Assembly: GCA_021777365.1 (NCBI GenBank)
Contig: JAJYDP010000274.1
Coordinates: forward strand, 1-6,741
Length of the DNA: 6,741 nt
From: Chloroflexota bacterium
Lineage (GTDB): Bacteria > Chloroflexota > Limnocylindria > Limnocylindrales > CSP1-4
Direction of reading: 5' to 3'
A model generated the notes under the pieces. It was not told the origin of the DNA. It was given only the letters and a program-made list of their open reading frames with translations, and made no database searches. The translations under genes were made by a program, and so were the position numbers. Below are positions 1 to 6,139 of this stretch, one piece after another. Positions within the stretch are counted from its first letter, which is position 1, and every line of letters begins with the position of its first letter.

Positions 1-298
1 GGAGGTTCGGCGCGATCTCCGCGTCGTACACCGCCTTCTGTGCCGTGTCGGGCACGAGGATCATGATCGCGTCGGCCTGCCGGACCGCATCGCCGACGTC
101 GGCAACACGGAGCCCGGCCTCGGCCGCGATCGCCCGGCTCTTGCTGGTCGCCGGCAGACCCACCACCACGTCGACGCCGGAGTCGCGCAGGTTGAGCGCG
201 TGCGCGTGCCCCTGGCTCCCGTAGCCGATGATCGCGACCGTCCGGTCCCGCAGGGCGGACGGGTCGGCGTCCGGGTCGTAGTACATGCGCGCCGTCAC
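1..298 (-). CDS. ilvC: Ketol-acid reductoisomerase, N-terminal 99 residues (runs off left edge)
   Basis: Acetohydroxy acid isomeroreductase converts acetolactate or acetohydroxybutyrate to the dihydroxy acid, using NAD(P)H and Mg2+, as the second common step to valine, isoleucine and leucine. It is cytosolic. Only part of the N-terminal Rossmann domain is present. The dinucleotide motif [13 protein letters not shown] lies at residues 25-37 and is diagnostic of the family. It is followed by the second strand VDVVVGL and the cofactor loop PATSKSRA (residues 49-56), where Ser52 and Ser54 could hold the NADPH 2'-phosphate. The knotted C-terminal catalytic domain lies outside the window. I chose the GTG at 298 because a GAGGGAG Shine-Dalgarno sits 7 nt upstream and the GTG overlaps the ilvN stop as GTGA. 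The in-frame ATG at 286 is the alternative, but it would be 19 nt from that site. It is the third gene of ilvB-ilvN-ilvC. Identification is near certain; the exact start is less so. Confidence 0.96.
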   Translation of the reverse strand, partial: MTARMYYDPDADPSALRDRTVAIIGYGSQGHAHALNLRDSGVDVVVGLPATSKSRAIAAEAGLRVADVGDAVRQADAIMILVPDTAQKAVYDAEIAPNL

Positions 299-948
299 TT
301 GGCCACTCCCTCGTACTCCACCACCTGGGGTCCGCGCACCATCACGGTGGTACCGGTGCGGACCATCTCCTTGATCCCGAACCCGCCGACCAGCGCCACG
401 AGCGCGTCGATCTCGTCCTCGGTCCCGGTCGCCTCCACGATCACCGAGTCGGCCGCGACGTCGACGACGCGGCCCTTGTAGAGCTCGACGATCTTGATGA
501 CCTCCGAGCGGGTGCTGTTGGTGGCCCGGACCTTGATCAGCGCCAGCTCGTGCTCGATGCGCGGCTCGGCCGTGACGTCCTGCACCTTCAGCACGTCGAT
601 CAGCTTGTAGAGCTGCTTGGCCACCTGCTCCACGGCCACGTCGTCGCCGCGAAGCGTGATCGTCATGCGGCTGACGTCGGGCCGCTCGGTGTGGCCCACG
701 GCCAGCGACTCGATGTTGAAGCTGCGGGCCCGGAAGAGGTTGGCGACGCGGTTCAGGACGCCGGGCCGGTTGTTGACCACGGCCACCAGCACGTGGCGGT
801 GGGCCGTCCCGGAGCCGGGAATGGCGCGGACGCCGGGCGGTGCCGCGGGCGCCGGTGCGGGTACCGGCGCCGGTGCGGGCGCCGCCGCCGGTACCGGGTC
901 GGGCGCGTGGGTCCCAGTGAAGGGTCGGCGGGTCATCGGATCGCTCAT
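295..948 (-). CDS. ilvN: Acetolactate synthase small (regulatory) subunit with Pro/Ala-rich N-terminal extension
   Basis: Regulatory subunit of acetohydroxyacid synthase. In this family it binds the catalytic IlvB subunit, activates it and confers feedback inhibition by valine or related amino acids. The protein has 217 residues. The N-terminal ACT domain begins around residue 51 ([20 protein letters not shown]) and includes the NIESLAVG segment typical of IlvN/IlvH. The C-terminal domain spans roughly 135-210 ([29 protein letters not shown]). Relatives usually have about 160-175 residues; the excess is a low-complexity Pro/Ala leader at residues 14-38. The ATG at 948 is supported by GGGGAGGGG 7 nt upstream and by the ATGA overlap with the ilvB stop. 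An in-frame ATG at 936 is a weaker alternative. The reading frame stays open upstream to 1608, but that part is antisense-free shadow inside ilvB and not part of this gene. Confidence 0.95.
   Translation of the reverse strand: MSDPMTRRPFTGTHAPDPVPAAAPAPAPVPAPAPAAPPGVRAIPGSGTAHRHVLVAVVNNRPGVLNRVANLFRARSFNIESLAVGHTERPDVSRMTITLRGDDVAVEQVAKQLYKLIDVLKVQDVTAEPRIEHELALIKVRATNSTRSEVIKIVELYKGRVVDVAADSVIVEATGTEDEIDALVALVGGFGIKEMVRTGTTVMVRGPQVVEYEGVAK
306..312 (-). promoter_or_regulatory. Shine-Dalgarno of ilvC supporting the GTG start
   Basis: GAGGGAG on the minus strand lies inside the last codons of ilvN, 7 nt before the GTG at 298. The spacing favours that GTG over the ATG at 286. Being inside ilvN, it fits coupled translation of the two genes. 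Confidence 0.6.
848..879. repeat. 18-nt periodic repeat coding the IlvN Pro/Ala linker
   Basis: On the plus strand ggcgccggtgcggg occurs at 848-861 and again at 866-879, a period of 18 nt (six codons), with further related GC-rich units to about 897. It encodes the alternating Ala-Pro tract at the N-terminus of IlvN. The even period keeps the frame, so copy-number change would alter linker length only. Confidence 0.6.
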
Positions 949-2780
949 TCGTCGGCCCCTCCCCACTCCTCGATCAGGTCGGACAGCCCCTTGCCGGCCG
1001 GCATCATGGGGAAGACGTTCTGCTCGTCGGCGATGCGGAAGTGGACGAGGGCCGGGCCGTCCACCGCGCGCGCCGCCGCGATCGCCTGCGGGACGTCGTC
1101 GGGCGTCGTGGCACGGAAAGCGGGGATGCCGTACGCGTCGGCGAGCTTGAGGAAGTCGGGGCCGAGCAGGTGCGAGGAGTGGTAGTTGCCGGCGTAGATC
1201 AGCTCCTGCCACTGGCGGATCATCCCCAGCTTGTTGTTGTCGAGGACCGCGATCTTCACCGGGATGTGGTCCTGGACGAGCGTGGCCAGCTCCTGCATGG
1301 TCATCTGGAACCCGCCGTCCCCGCAGATCGCCCAGGTCTCCTTGTCGGGACGTCCCACCGCGGCGCCCATCGCGGCCGGCAGGCCGAAGCCCATCGTGCC
1401 GAGCCCGCCGGAGCTGATGTGGGAGTTCGGGCGCCGGTAGCCCGCGTAGCGCGCCATCCACATCTGGTTCTGGCCGACGTCCGCGACCAGCGTCGCGTCG
1501 TGGTCGGTGGCCGCGCCGATCTGCTCGATCACGTAGTCCGCCGAGAGGAGGCCGCCGCGCCACGCGCCGGATCCGTGCCAGCTGCGCGACTCGGATTCCT
1601 GCCGCCACTCCGCGAGCTCGGCGAAGTACGCGGCGCGGTCCTCGGGGTTGCGCTCGGCGACGAGCGGGATGAGCGCCGAGAGCACGCGCCCGACGTCGCC
1701 CACGATGGGCACGTCCACCGACACGTTCTTGCCCACCTCGGCCGGGTCGATGTCGACGTGGACGATCTTCGCGCCGGTCGCGTACGTGCTCACCTTGCCG
1801 GTGACCCGGTCATCGAAGCGCATGCCCAGGGCGATCAGCAGGTCGGACGACTGGATGGCGCGGTTGACGTGTTTCCAGCCGTGCATCCCCATGTAGCCGT
1901 AGGAGAGCGGGTGCGTCTCGTCGATCGCCCCGACGCCGAGGAGCGTGTGGGCGACGGGGATCTGGGTGCGCTCCGCGAACGCCCGGAGCTGATCCCAGGC
2001 ATGCGCGAGAAGGATCCCGTGGCCGGCCAGAATGACGGGACGGCTCGCCTCATCGATGAGCTTCGCCGCCACCCGGAGCTGGCGCGGGTGTCCCTCGATC
2101 GTGGGGCGGAAGCCCGGGATCGCCGCCAGCACCGCCTCCTCGTCGGGGTGCGCCGCCTGCGTCTCCTGCTGGAGCGCGTCCTTGGTGATGTCGATGTGCA
2201 CCGGGCCGGGACGGCCGGTGCGGGCGATGTGGAACGCCTCGGCGAAGACCGCCGGCAGCTCGTCCGCGTCGCGCACGAGGTAGTTGTGCTTGGTCATCGG
2301 CAGCGTGATGCCGGTGATGTCGATCTCCTGGAACGCGTCCTTGCCGAGCAGCGCGGCGGCCACGTTCCCGGTGATGGCGACCATAGGCACCGAATCGAGC
2401 ATGGCAGTCCCGATACCGGTCACGAGGTTGGTCGCGCCGGGGCCGGAGGTGCCAAGGCACACGCCGACCTTCCCGGTGGCCCGCGCGTAGCCGTCCGCCG
2501 CATGCGCGGCGCCCTGCTCGTGGCGCACCAGGATGTGGCGCAGCGCGGGGTAGTCGCCGAGCACGTCGTACAGGGGGAGCAGGACGCCGCCGGGATAGCC
2601 GAAGAAGACCTCGACGCCCTGGCGGAGCAGCGCCTCGCACACCACGTCTGCGCCGATGCGGGTCCGCCCGCGGGGCTTCGCCACGTGCAGCATCTCGGCG
2701 CGGGCATGCTCGACCGCGTTCGCCTCGGGGGTGCCGGCGCCCGGCAGGTGCCGTCCCGGGACCCGTCTCGTCATCGTCAT
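945..2780 (-). CDS. ilvB: Acetolactate synthase large (catalytic) subunit
   Basis: Thiamine diphosphate-dependent acetohydroxyacid synthase. It condenses pyruvate with pyruvate or 2-oxobutyrate, the committing step for valine/leucine and isoleucine. The length of 611 residues fits the family. The N-terminal TPP (PYR) domain starts near residue 42 and has GYPGG (61-65) and the catalytic Glu88 in [16 protein letters not shown]. The middle domain has RFDDRVTGK (321-329), a family FAD-region motif. The C-terminal domain has the TPP/Mg motif from GDGG (487-490) to DNN (514-516), then IRQWQE with Trp524 at the position of the known herbicide-resistance Trp. The first roughly 40 residues are a variable, probably disordered extension. 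The ATG at 2780 has GGGAGAG 5 nt upstream; Met30 is an alternative start. It is first in the operon and its stop overlaps ilvN as ATGA. An attenuator-like terminator precedes it. Anabolic AHAS is favoured over catabolic AlsS because ilvN and ilvC follow. Confidence 0.97.
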   Translation of the reverse strand: MTMTRRVPGRHLPGAGTPEANAVEHARAEMLHVAKPRGRTRIGADVVCEALLRQGVEVFFGYPGGVLLPLYDVLGDYPALRHILVRHEQGAAHAADGYARATGKVGVCLGTSGPGATNLVTGIGTAMLDSVPMVAITGNVAAALLGKDAFQEIDITGITLPMTKHNYLVRDADELPAVFAEAFHIARTGRPGPVHIDITKDALQQETQAAHPDEEAVLAAIPGFRPTIEGHPRQLRVAAKLIDEASRPVILAGHGILLAHAWDQLRAFAERTQIPVAHTLLGVGAIDETHPLSYGYMGMHGWKHVNRAIQSSDLLIALGMRFDDRVTGKVSTYATGAKIVHVDIDPAEVGKNVSVDVPIVGDVGRVLSALIPLVAERNPEDRAAYFAELAEWRQESESRSWHGSGAWRGGLLSADYVIEQIGAATDHDATLVADVGQNQMWMARYAGYRRPNSHISSGGLGTMGFGLPAAMGAAVGRPDKETWAICGDGGFQMTMQELATLVQDHIPVKIAVLDNNKLGMIRQWQELIYAGNYHSSHLLGPDFLKLADAYGIPAFRATTPDDVPQAIAAARAVDGPALVHFRIADEQNVFPMMPAGKGLSDLIEEWGGADE

Positions 2781-2799
2781 CCTGGCTCTCCCGCTGCAT

Positions 2800-2831
2800 A
2801 AACGAAAGACCCTCGCCTCCCGGCGAGGGTC
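2800..2831 (-). terminator. Intrinsic terminator in the ilvB leader (attenuator terminator)
   Basis: On the minus strand GACCCTCGCC (2831-2822) and GGCGAGGGTC (2817-2808) form a perfect 10-bp stem with a GGGA loop, followed by TTTCGTTT (2807-2800). The T tract lies only on the minus-strand 3' side, so it acts on ilvB-directed transcription. It sits only 8 nt upstream of the ilvB Shine-Dalgarno, inside the ilv transcript and with no gene to end there except the leader ORF. That placement is that of an attenuator. The structure is seen directly; the regulatory role is inferred. Confidence 0.75.
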
Positions 2832-2849
2832 CCTGATCGGTCCGGCGAC

Positions 2850-2865
2850 TGCGCCTAGCGGCGCA
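2850..2865 (-). promoter_or_regulatory. Leader hairpin 2, enclosing the leader ORF stop codon
   Basis: TGCGCC and GGCGCA form a 6-bp stem around the loop GCTA. The TAG stop of the candidate leader ORF (2857-2855) spans the loop and the first base of the 3' arm. A ribosome terminating there would melt this hairpin but leave the terminator downstream free. It may be structural or accidental. Confidence 0.4.
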
Positions 2866-3055
2866 CGCTCCGTCTCCCGTCAGGCTCCCGCCGGGAGCCG
2901 CTAATAAGGGAGAGCACCCCCTGGCCGAGGAGCCGGAGGATGCCGAGAAGCGTTACCTCTACGATGGAGTCGTCGGGCAGGCGCACGGGGACGCGGCGAC
3001 CATCGGCCGTCACGGCGACGGCGACGCGGTCCCGGTTCGTGTTCGTCTGGCCCAA
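2855..3055 (-). CDS. Candidate branched-chain leader peptide of the ilv operon, 66 codons
   Basis: This small ORF lies between the predicted promoter and the attenuator. I place the start at TTG 3055, which has GGAG 6 nt upstream and lies about 22 nt after the predicted transcription start. In-frame GTG codons downstream are alternatives, and no ATG lies in frame after the promoter. Twenty of 66 residues are Val, Leu or Ile, with 13 in the 21 residues at positions 31-51 (segment VTLLGILRLLGQGVLSLIS, then a basic tail). This tract uses GTA twice, CTT twice and ATT once, codons that look scarce in the neighbouring GC-biased genes; slow decoding at such codons is typical of attenuation leaders. 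The TAG stop falls in hairpin 2. Known leaders are usually 15-35 codons, so 66 is long. It resembles no protein I recognise. A small functional protein or a chance frame remains possible. Confidence 0.45.
   Translation of the reverse strand: MGQTNTNRDRVAVAVTADGRRVPVRLPDDSIVEVTLLGILRLLGQGVLSLISGSRREPDGRRSVRR
2883..2899 (-). promoter_or_regulatory. Leader hairpin 1, candidate anti-antiterminator
   Basis: GGCTCCC (2899-2893) and GGGAGCC (2889-2883) form a perfect 7-bp stem with loop GGC. It lies just after the CTT-ATT codons of the leader ORF. Part of it, CTCCCGGCGGG (2897-2887), can instead pair over 11 bp with one G-U to CTCGCCGGGAG (2827-2817), the terminator's 5' arm and loop. Hairpin 1 plus terminator and the long-range pairing therefore exclude each other. 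The pairing is seen in sequence; the switch is inferred. Confidence 0.55.
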
Positions 3056-3083
3056 CGGGGTCTCCAGGTACGGTTGAGCCGGC

Positions 3084-3112
3084 AGTGTACCCGCGCGCGC
3101 CGCGCTTGTCCA
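3084..3112 (-). promoter_or_regulatory. Sigma70-like promoter of the ilv leader and ilvBNC
   Basis: On the minus strand TGGACA (3112-3107, one mismatch to TTGACA) and TACACT (3089-3084, two mismatches to TATAAT) are separated by exactly 17 bp. Transcription would start near 3077, giving a leader of about 300 nt before ilvB. It sits a few bases upstream of the leader ORF Shine-Dalgarno, which is a coherent arrangement. The prediction is from consensus match only. Confidence 0.5.
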
Positions 3113-3224
3113 CATCCCCATCGGGCCGAGCGAGCAGCCGCCAATCGTGCCGACGACTCCGGCCTCCACGTGCCCGCACGATCGACGGCCGGGGCGCCGG
3201 CGCACGCCAAACCGGTGCGCCCGC

Positions 3225-3230
3225 GACAAT
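3225..3230 (+). promoter_or_regulatory. Possible -10 element for a leaderless transporter mRNA
   Basis: GACAAT lies 6 nt before the ATG at 3237, the distance expected if transcription starts at or next to the start codon. There is no Shine-Dalgarno before this ATG and no convincing -35 at 17 bp, so this is weak. The rest of the divergent gap (3113-3224) shows a CACGTG at 3167-3172 and scattered GGCC palindromes, but no operator I can defend. Confidence 0.25.
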
Positions 3231-3236
3231 GGCGCC

Positions 3237-4487
3237 ATGGACAGATCCATCGGCAGGCGGCGCAGCCTCGCGCTCACCTCACTTGCGCACTTCACCAACG
3301 ACGGCACCGTCTTCTTCGTCCCGGTGATCGCGGCCATCGTGGCCTCGCACCGCGGCGTGTCCGCGGGCGTGGTGACGCTGCTCTTCCTGGTCTTCTACAC
3401 CTCGTCCACGGTGCTGAGCCTCTTCGTGGGGAGACTGTCGGATCGCCTCGGTCGACCCGCTTCGCTGATGGGCCTTGGCCTGGGCATCCTGTCGCTCGGG
3501 CTCCTCGCCTTCTACCTCGCGCTCGCCGAGACCACCGGCACGGCGCTGGTGATCGCCCTGCTGTTCGCGGCGTTTCTGACGGGGTCGGGCAGCTCCTTCT
3601 ATCACCCGCTCGGTGCCTCGGTCCTGCAGACGACCTTCCACGACCGATCGATGGGCATGGCGCTGGGGGTCAACGGCGCCATGGGCAGCCTGGGGCGGGC
3701 GCTGTACCCGTCGCTCTACTTCGTGGCCGCCGCGGTCATCGCCGGGTACGGCTCCATCGTGCTGTTCGCGCTGGTCGGGTTCGCCGCCGCCCTGGCGATC
3801 TGGCTCGGCGTCCGGGTACCCGCCGCGGAGCGCTCGCCTCGGGCCGGCTCGGCGCGGGCCGGCGGCACGGCGCCTGGCGCCTCCCGGTCATCGGACACCC
3901 TGACGCGCGGCATCGTGATCCTCACCGCGGTCGCCTTCCTGCGCTCGTCGGCCTCCCAGGGGATCGCCTCCTGGATACCGACCTACCTCGCCACCCAGAA
4001 GGGACTGGGCGTGAGCGGCAACCTGGGGCTCGCCGTCAGCACCATGTACGCCGCGGCGATCATCGGGCAGCCGGTGTTCGGGCTGCTGGTGGACCGGTTC
4101 GACAAGCGAGCCGTCCTCGCCCTCAGCTCGTCGGGCGCGGCGGTCACGACCATCGGGTACCTGTGGCTCGGGTCCGGGTGGGTCGGGGAGGCGTGGCTGT
4201 TCGCCTTCGGGTTCTTCGTGTTCAGCGGCTTCCCGCTCCTCCTCTCGATGGTGGGCGACTACGTCCCGCGGGGGGAGTCGTCGCTGGCCAACGCGCTGGT
4301 GTGGGGGATCGGGTCGACGGCCGGCGGCGCGGTGGGACCCCTGGCGGCGGGTGCCCTGACCGGCGGGGACTACGGCCGGCTCGGGTTCGCGTTTGCCGTC
4401 CTCGCCGGCGCGGCCCTCGTCTCCGCGGCAGCAACGATCCTCGTGCCAAAGGCGACGCACGCGAGCCGCATGCGGGCGTTCGCCTGA
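3237..4487 (+). CDS. Major facilitator superfamily transporter, Fsr-like
   Basis: Predicted inner-membrane secondary transporter of 416 residues, the usual size for a 12-helix MFS protein. Hydrophobic segments fill most of the chain. The MFS loop 2-3 motif [10 protein letters not shown] is at 65-74, and its second-half echo [10 protein letters not shown] is at 282-291. A hydrophilic Ala/Gly/Arg/Ser loop at about 203-224 separates the two halves. [12 protein letters not shown] (117-128) recalls the GxGSxxxHP segment of fosmidomycin-resistance-type (Fsr) exporters, so a drug or small-metabolite efflux role is plausible, but the substrate cannot be read from sequence. The start at ATG 3237 places the first helix about 10 residues in. 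The frame stays open to 3147, but that stretch is Arg/Pro-rich and unlike this family. It is divergent from ilvBNC and 79 bp before leuC. A link to branched-chain amino or oxo-acid export is only a guess from position. Confidence 0.85.
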   Translation: MDRSIGRRRSLALTSLAHFTNDGTVFFVPVIAAIVASHRGVSAGVVTLLFLVFYTSSTVLSLFVGRLSDRLGRPASLMGLGLGILSLGLLAFYLALAETTGTALVIALLFAAFLTGSGSSFYHPLGASVLQTTFHDRSMGMALGVNGAMGSLGRALYPSLYFVAAAVIAGYGSIVLFALVGFAAALAIWLGVRVPAAERSPRAGSARAGGTAPGASRSSDTLTRGIVILTAVAFLRSSASQGIASWIPTYLATQKGLGVSGNLGLAVSTMYAAAIIGQPVFGLLVDRFDKRAVLALSSSGAAVTTIGYLWLGSGWVGEAWLFAFGFFVFSGFPLLLSMVGDYVPRGESSLANALVWGIGSTAGGAVGPLAAGALTGGDYGRLGFAFAVLAGAALVSAAATILVPKATHASRMRAFA

Positions 4488-4521
4488 CGGCCCAGCGGCC
4501 AGCGGATCTCGCCGCATCATC

Positions 4522-4530
4522 TGCTACCCT
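4522..4530 (+). promoter_or_regulatory. Candidate extended -10 promoter for leuCD
   Basis: TGCTACCCT fits the TGnTAnnnT extended -10 pattern, about 37 nt before the leuC ATG, in the gap after the transporter. No clear -35 was seen, as is common for extended -10 promoters. leuCD could instead be co-transcribed with the transporter, since no strong terminator lies between them. Confidence 0.35.
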
Positions 4531-4566
4531 GCCCCGCACGCCTCAACCCCGCACGAGATTCGAGTG

Positions 4567-6021
4567 ATGGCCGAGACAGTCCGCCCGCGCACCCTGGTCG
4601 AGAAGATCTGGGACGAGCATGTCGTCCTTCAGGAGGAGGGCGCTCCAGCCGTCCTCGCGATCGACCTGCACCTCGTCCACGAGGTGACCAGCCCGCAGGC
4701 GTTCACCGGGCTGCGCGCCCGCGGCATCCCGGTCCGGCACCCCGAGCGGACCGTGGCCACGGAGGACCACTCCATTCCGACCCTCCCGGCGGGCAGCCGC
4801 GCGCTCCCCATGGTCGACGAGCAGGCTGCGTTCCAGGTCGCACAGCTCGAGCGCAACTGCCGCGAGTCCGGCATCCCGCTGCATGGCGTGGGCTCCGAGA
4901 CGCAGGGGATCGTCCACGTCATCGGCCCCGAGCTGGGGCTGAGCCAGCCGGGCATGACCATCGTCTGCGGCGACTCGCACACGGCCACTCATGGCGCGCT
5001 CGGCGCGCTCGCGTTCGGCATCGGGACCACCGAGGTCGAGATGGTCCTCGCCACCGGGTGCCTGCTGCAGCGGCGGCCGAAGACCTGCGAGGTCCGGGTC
5101 GACGGGCGGCTCGGGCCAGGCGTATCGGCCAAGGACATCATCCTCGCGCTGATCGCCCGTATCGGGGTGGGCGGCGGCACGGGGCATGTCTTCGAGTACA
5201 CCGGCGAGGCCGTCCGGGCGCTGGGCATGGAACAGCGGATGACGATCTGCAACATGTCCATCGAGGGCGGCGCGCGGGCGGGCCTGGTCGCGCCGGACGA
5301 CACGACCTTCGAGTACCTCCACGGCCGCCGGCACGCGCCCCAGGGTGCGGCGTGGGATGCCGCGGTGGAGCGCTGGCGGGCCCTCCCCTCCGACCCCGGT
5401 GCCGCATACGACCGGAGCATCACGCTCGACGCGTCGGCGCTGGAGCCGATGGTGACGTACGGCACCAACCCCGGCATGGGCGTGCCGGTCACGGGCCGTG
5501 TCCCCTCTCCCGACGATGCACCTGACGAGGCCGGGCGCCGCGCGCTCGACAAGGCGCTGGCGTACATGGACCTCACCCCCGGCGAGCCGATCGCAGGTCG
5601 CAGGGTCGATGTCGTCTTCCTGGGCTCGTGCACCAACAGCCGGATCGGCGACCTCCGCCAGGCCGCAGCGCTGCTCCGCGGGCGCCGCGTCGCGCAGGGC
5701 ACCCGGCTCCTGGTGGTGCCCGGCTCGCAGCAGGTCAAGGCACAGGCCGAGCGGGAGGGGCTCGACGACGTCTTCCGGGCCGCAGGCGGCGAATGGCGCG
5801 AGTCGGGTTGCTCGATGTGCATCGCGATGAACGGCGACCAGCTGGAGCCGGGCCAGTACGCGATCAGCACGAGCAACCGCAACTTCGAGGGCCGGCAGGG
5901 AACCGGGGGGCGCACGTTCCTCGCCTCGCCGCTCACCGCAGCGGCGAGCGCGATCGCCGGCGCGGTCGCCGACCCGCGCCCGCTGGTCGACCGCGATCCG
6001 GTTGCCGTCGAGGGCCGCTGA
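4567..6021 (+). CDS. leuC: 3-isopropylmalate dehydratase large subunit
   Basis: Large subunit of isopropylmalate isomerase, an aconitase-family [4Fe-4S] enzyme. With LeuD it converts 2-isopropylmalate to 3-isopropylmalate in cytosolic leucine synthesis. The protein has 484 residues, close to the bacterial-type length of about 470. Visible motifs are the N-terminal [12 protein letters not shown] (9-20), [20 protein letters not shown] (135-154), [10 protein letters not shown] (301-310), and cluster ligands Cys355 in [12 protein letters not shown], Cys415 and Cys418 in [14 protein letters not shown]. All three iron-sulfur cysteines are present, so it should be active. The start is ATG 4567; GTG 4564 is directly adjacent in frame, and the Shine-Dalgarno is weak for either. 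Two extra cysteines (165, 174) and Gly164 occur where relatives I recall have ATQ-type residues. It is followed by leuD after a 104-bp spacer with a duplicated start signal. Homoaconitase is less likely given the leuD partner and ilv neighbours. Confidence 0.97.
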   Translation: MAETVRPRTLVEKIWDEHVVLQEEGAPAVLAIDLHLVHEVTSPQAFTGLRARGIPVRHPERTVATEDHSIPTLPAGSRALPMVDEQAAFQVAQLERNCRESGIPLHGVGSETQGIVHVIGPELGLSQPGMTIVCGDSHTATHGALGALAFGIGTTEVEMVLATGCLLQRRPKTCEVRVDGRLGPGVSAKDIILALIARIGVGGGTGHVFEYTGEAVRALGMEQRMTICNMSIEGGARAGLVAPDDTTFEYLHGRRHAPQGAAWDAAVERWRALPSDPGAAYDRSITLDASALEPMVTYGTNPGMGVPVTGRVPSPDDAPDEAGRRALDKALAYMDLTPGEPIAGRRVDVVFLGSCTNSRIGDLRQAAALLRGRRVAQGTRLLVVPGSQQVKAQAEREGLDDVFRAAGGEWRESGCSMCIAMNGDQLEPGQYAISTSNRNFEGRQGTGGRTFLASPLTAAASAIAGAVADPRPLVDRDPVAVEGR

Positions 6022-6022
6022 C

Positions 6023-6124
6023 GTGGCCGCGTGCGCTGCGGTGCCGGAGGCCGCTGAGATGCCCCAGCCCGTGTCCGCCTGGTCCGGCCTCGTCGGCCCG
6101 GACGCCGTCGTCGGAGGCCGCTGA
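6023..6124 (+). CDS. Small ORF between leuC and leuD, possible relic or coupling peptide
   Basis: An open frame begins at GTG 6023, two bases after the leuC stop, and runs to TGA 6122-6124 (33 residues). An in-frame ATG at 6059 has CGGAGG 8 nt upstream and would give 21 residues. The ATG-initiated peptide begins MPQPVSAWSGLVGP, which tracks the LeuD N-terminus MPEPVTVFTSRVVP residue by residue, mostly identical or conservative. Its stop is one base before the leuD ATG (TGAgATG), so its translation could feed ribosomes to leuD. I infer a decayed duplicate of the leuD start; a selected peptide cannot be excluded. Not a recognised protein family. Confidence 0.35.
   Translation: MAACAAVPEAAEMPQPVSAWSGLVGPDAVVGGR
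6045..6072 (+). repeat. Direct repeat, copy 1: duplicated Shine-Dalgarno and start codon
   Basis: This 28-nt segment matches 6112-6139 at 27 positions (C versus G at 6065/6132) with an offset of 67 nt. It contains CGGAGG, an 8-nt spacer and ATG 6059. Similarity fades but does not vanish downstream, about 22 of 39 positions over the rest of the unit, consistent with an old tandem duplication. Confidence 0.85.
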
Positions 6125-6139
6125 GATGCCCGAGCCCGT
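6112..6139 (+). repeat. Direct repeat, copy 2: the leuD translation start
   Basis: Second copy of the 28-nt repeat. Its CGGAGG (6112-6117) lies 8 nt before ATG 6126, which opens the full leuD frame. This is the copy that initiates the intact gene. Confidence 0.85.

Noticed and set aside
284..286. ATG 286 as the ilvC start
   Set aside because: It is possible, but the Shine-Dalgarno would be 19 nt away; GTG 298 has ideal spacing and overlaps the ilvN stop.
949..1608. Upstream continuation of the ilvN frame, which stays open to 1608
   Set aside because: It lies wholly inside ilvB in another frame and is Arg/Gly/Pro-rich. The ATG at 948 with Shine-Dalgarno and ATGA overlap explains ilvN. The description of this stretch as shadow of ilvB is the preferred reading.
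1041..2801. 586-codon plus-strand open frame antisense to ilvB
   Set aside because: Arg/Val/His-rich shadow of GC-biased codons; the minus-strand frame has complete acetolactate synthase motifs.
2800..3077. T-box riboswitch in the ilvB leader
   Set aside because: I found no AGGGTGGNACCGCG-type T-box sequence or specifier-loop arrangement before the terminator; leader-peptide attenuation fits better.
3147..3236. 30-residue N-terminal extension of the transporter
   Set aside because: Arg/Pro-rich, no Shine-Dalgarno at 3147, and the transporter family begins close to the first helix, matching ATG 3237.
2855..3337. Longer version of the leader ORF starting at an ATG near 3337
   Set aside because: It would begin inside the divergent transporter gene and upstream of the predicted promoter. 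The portion before 3055 shows no protein-like features.
4485..4500. Possible terminator after the transporter (GGCC-CAGC-GGCC)
   Set aside because: Only a 4-bp stem and no T tract on the plus strand.
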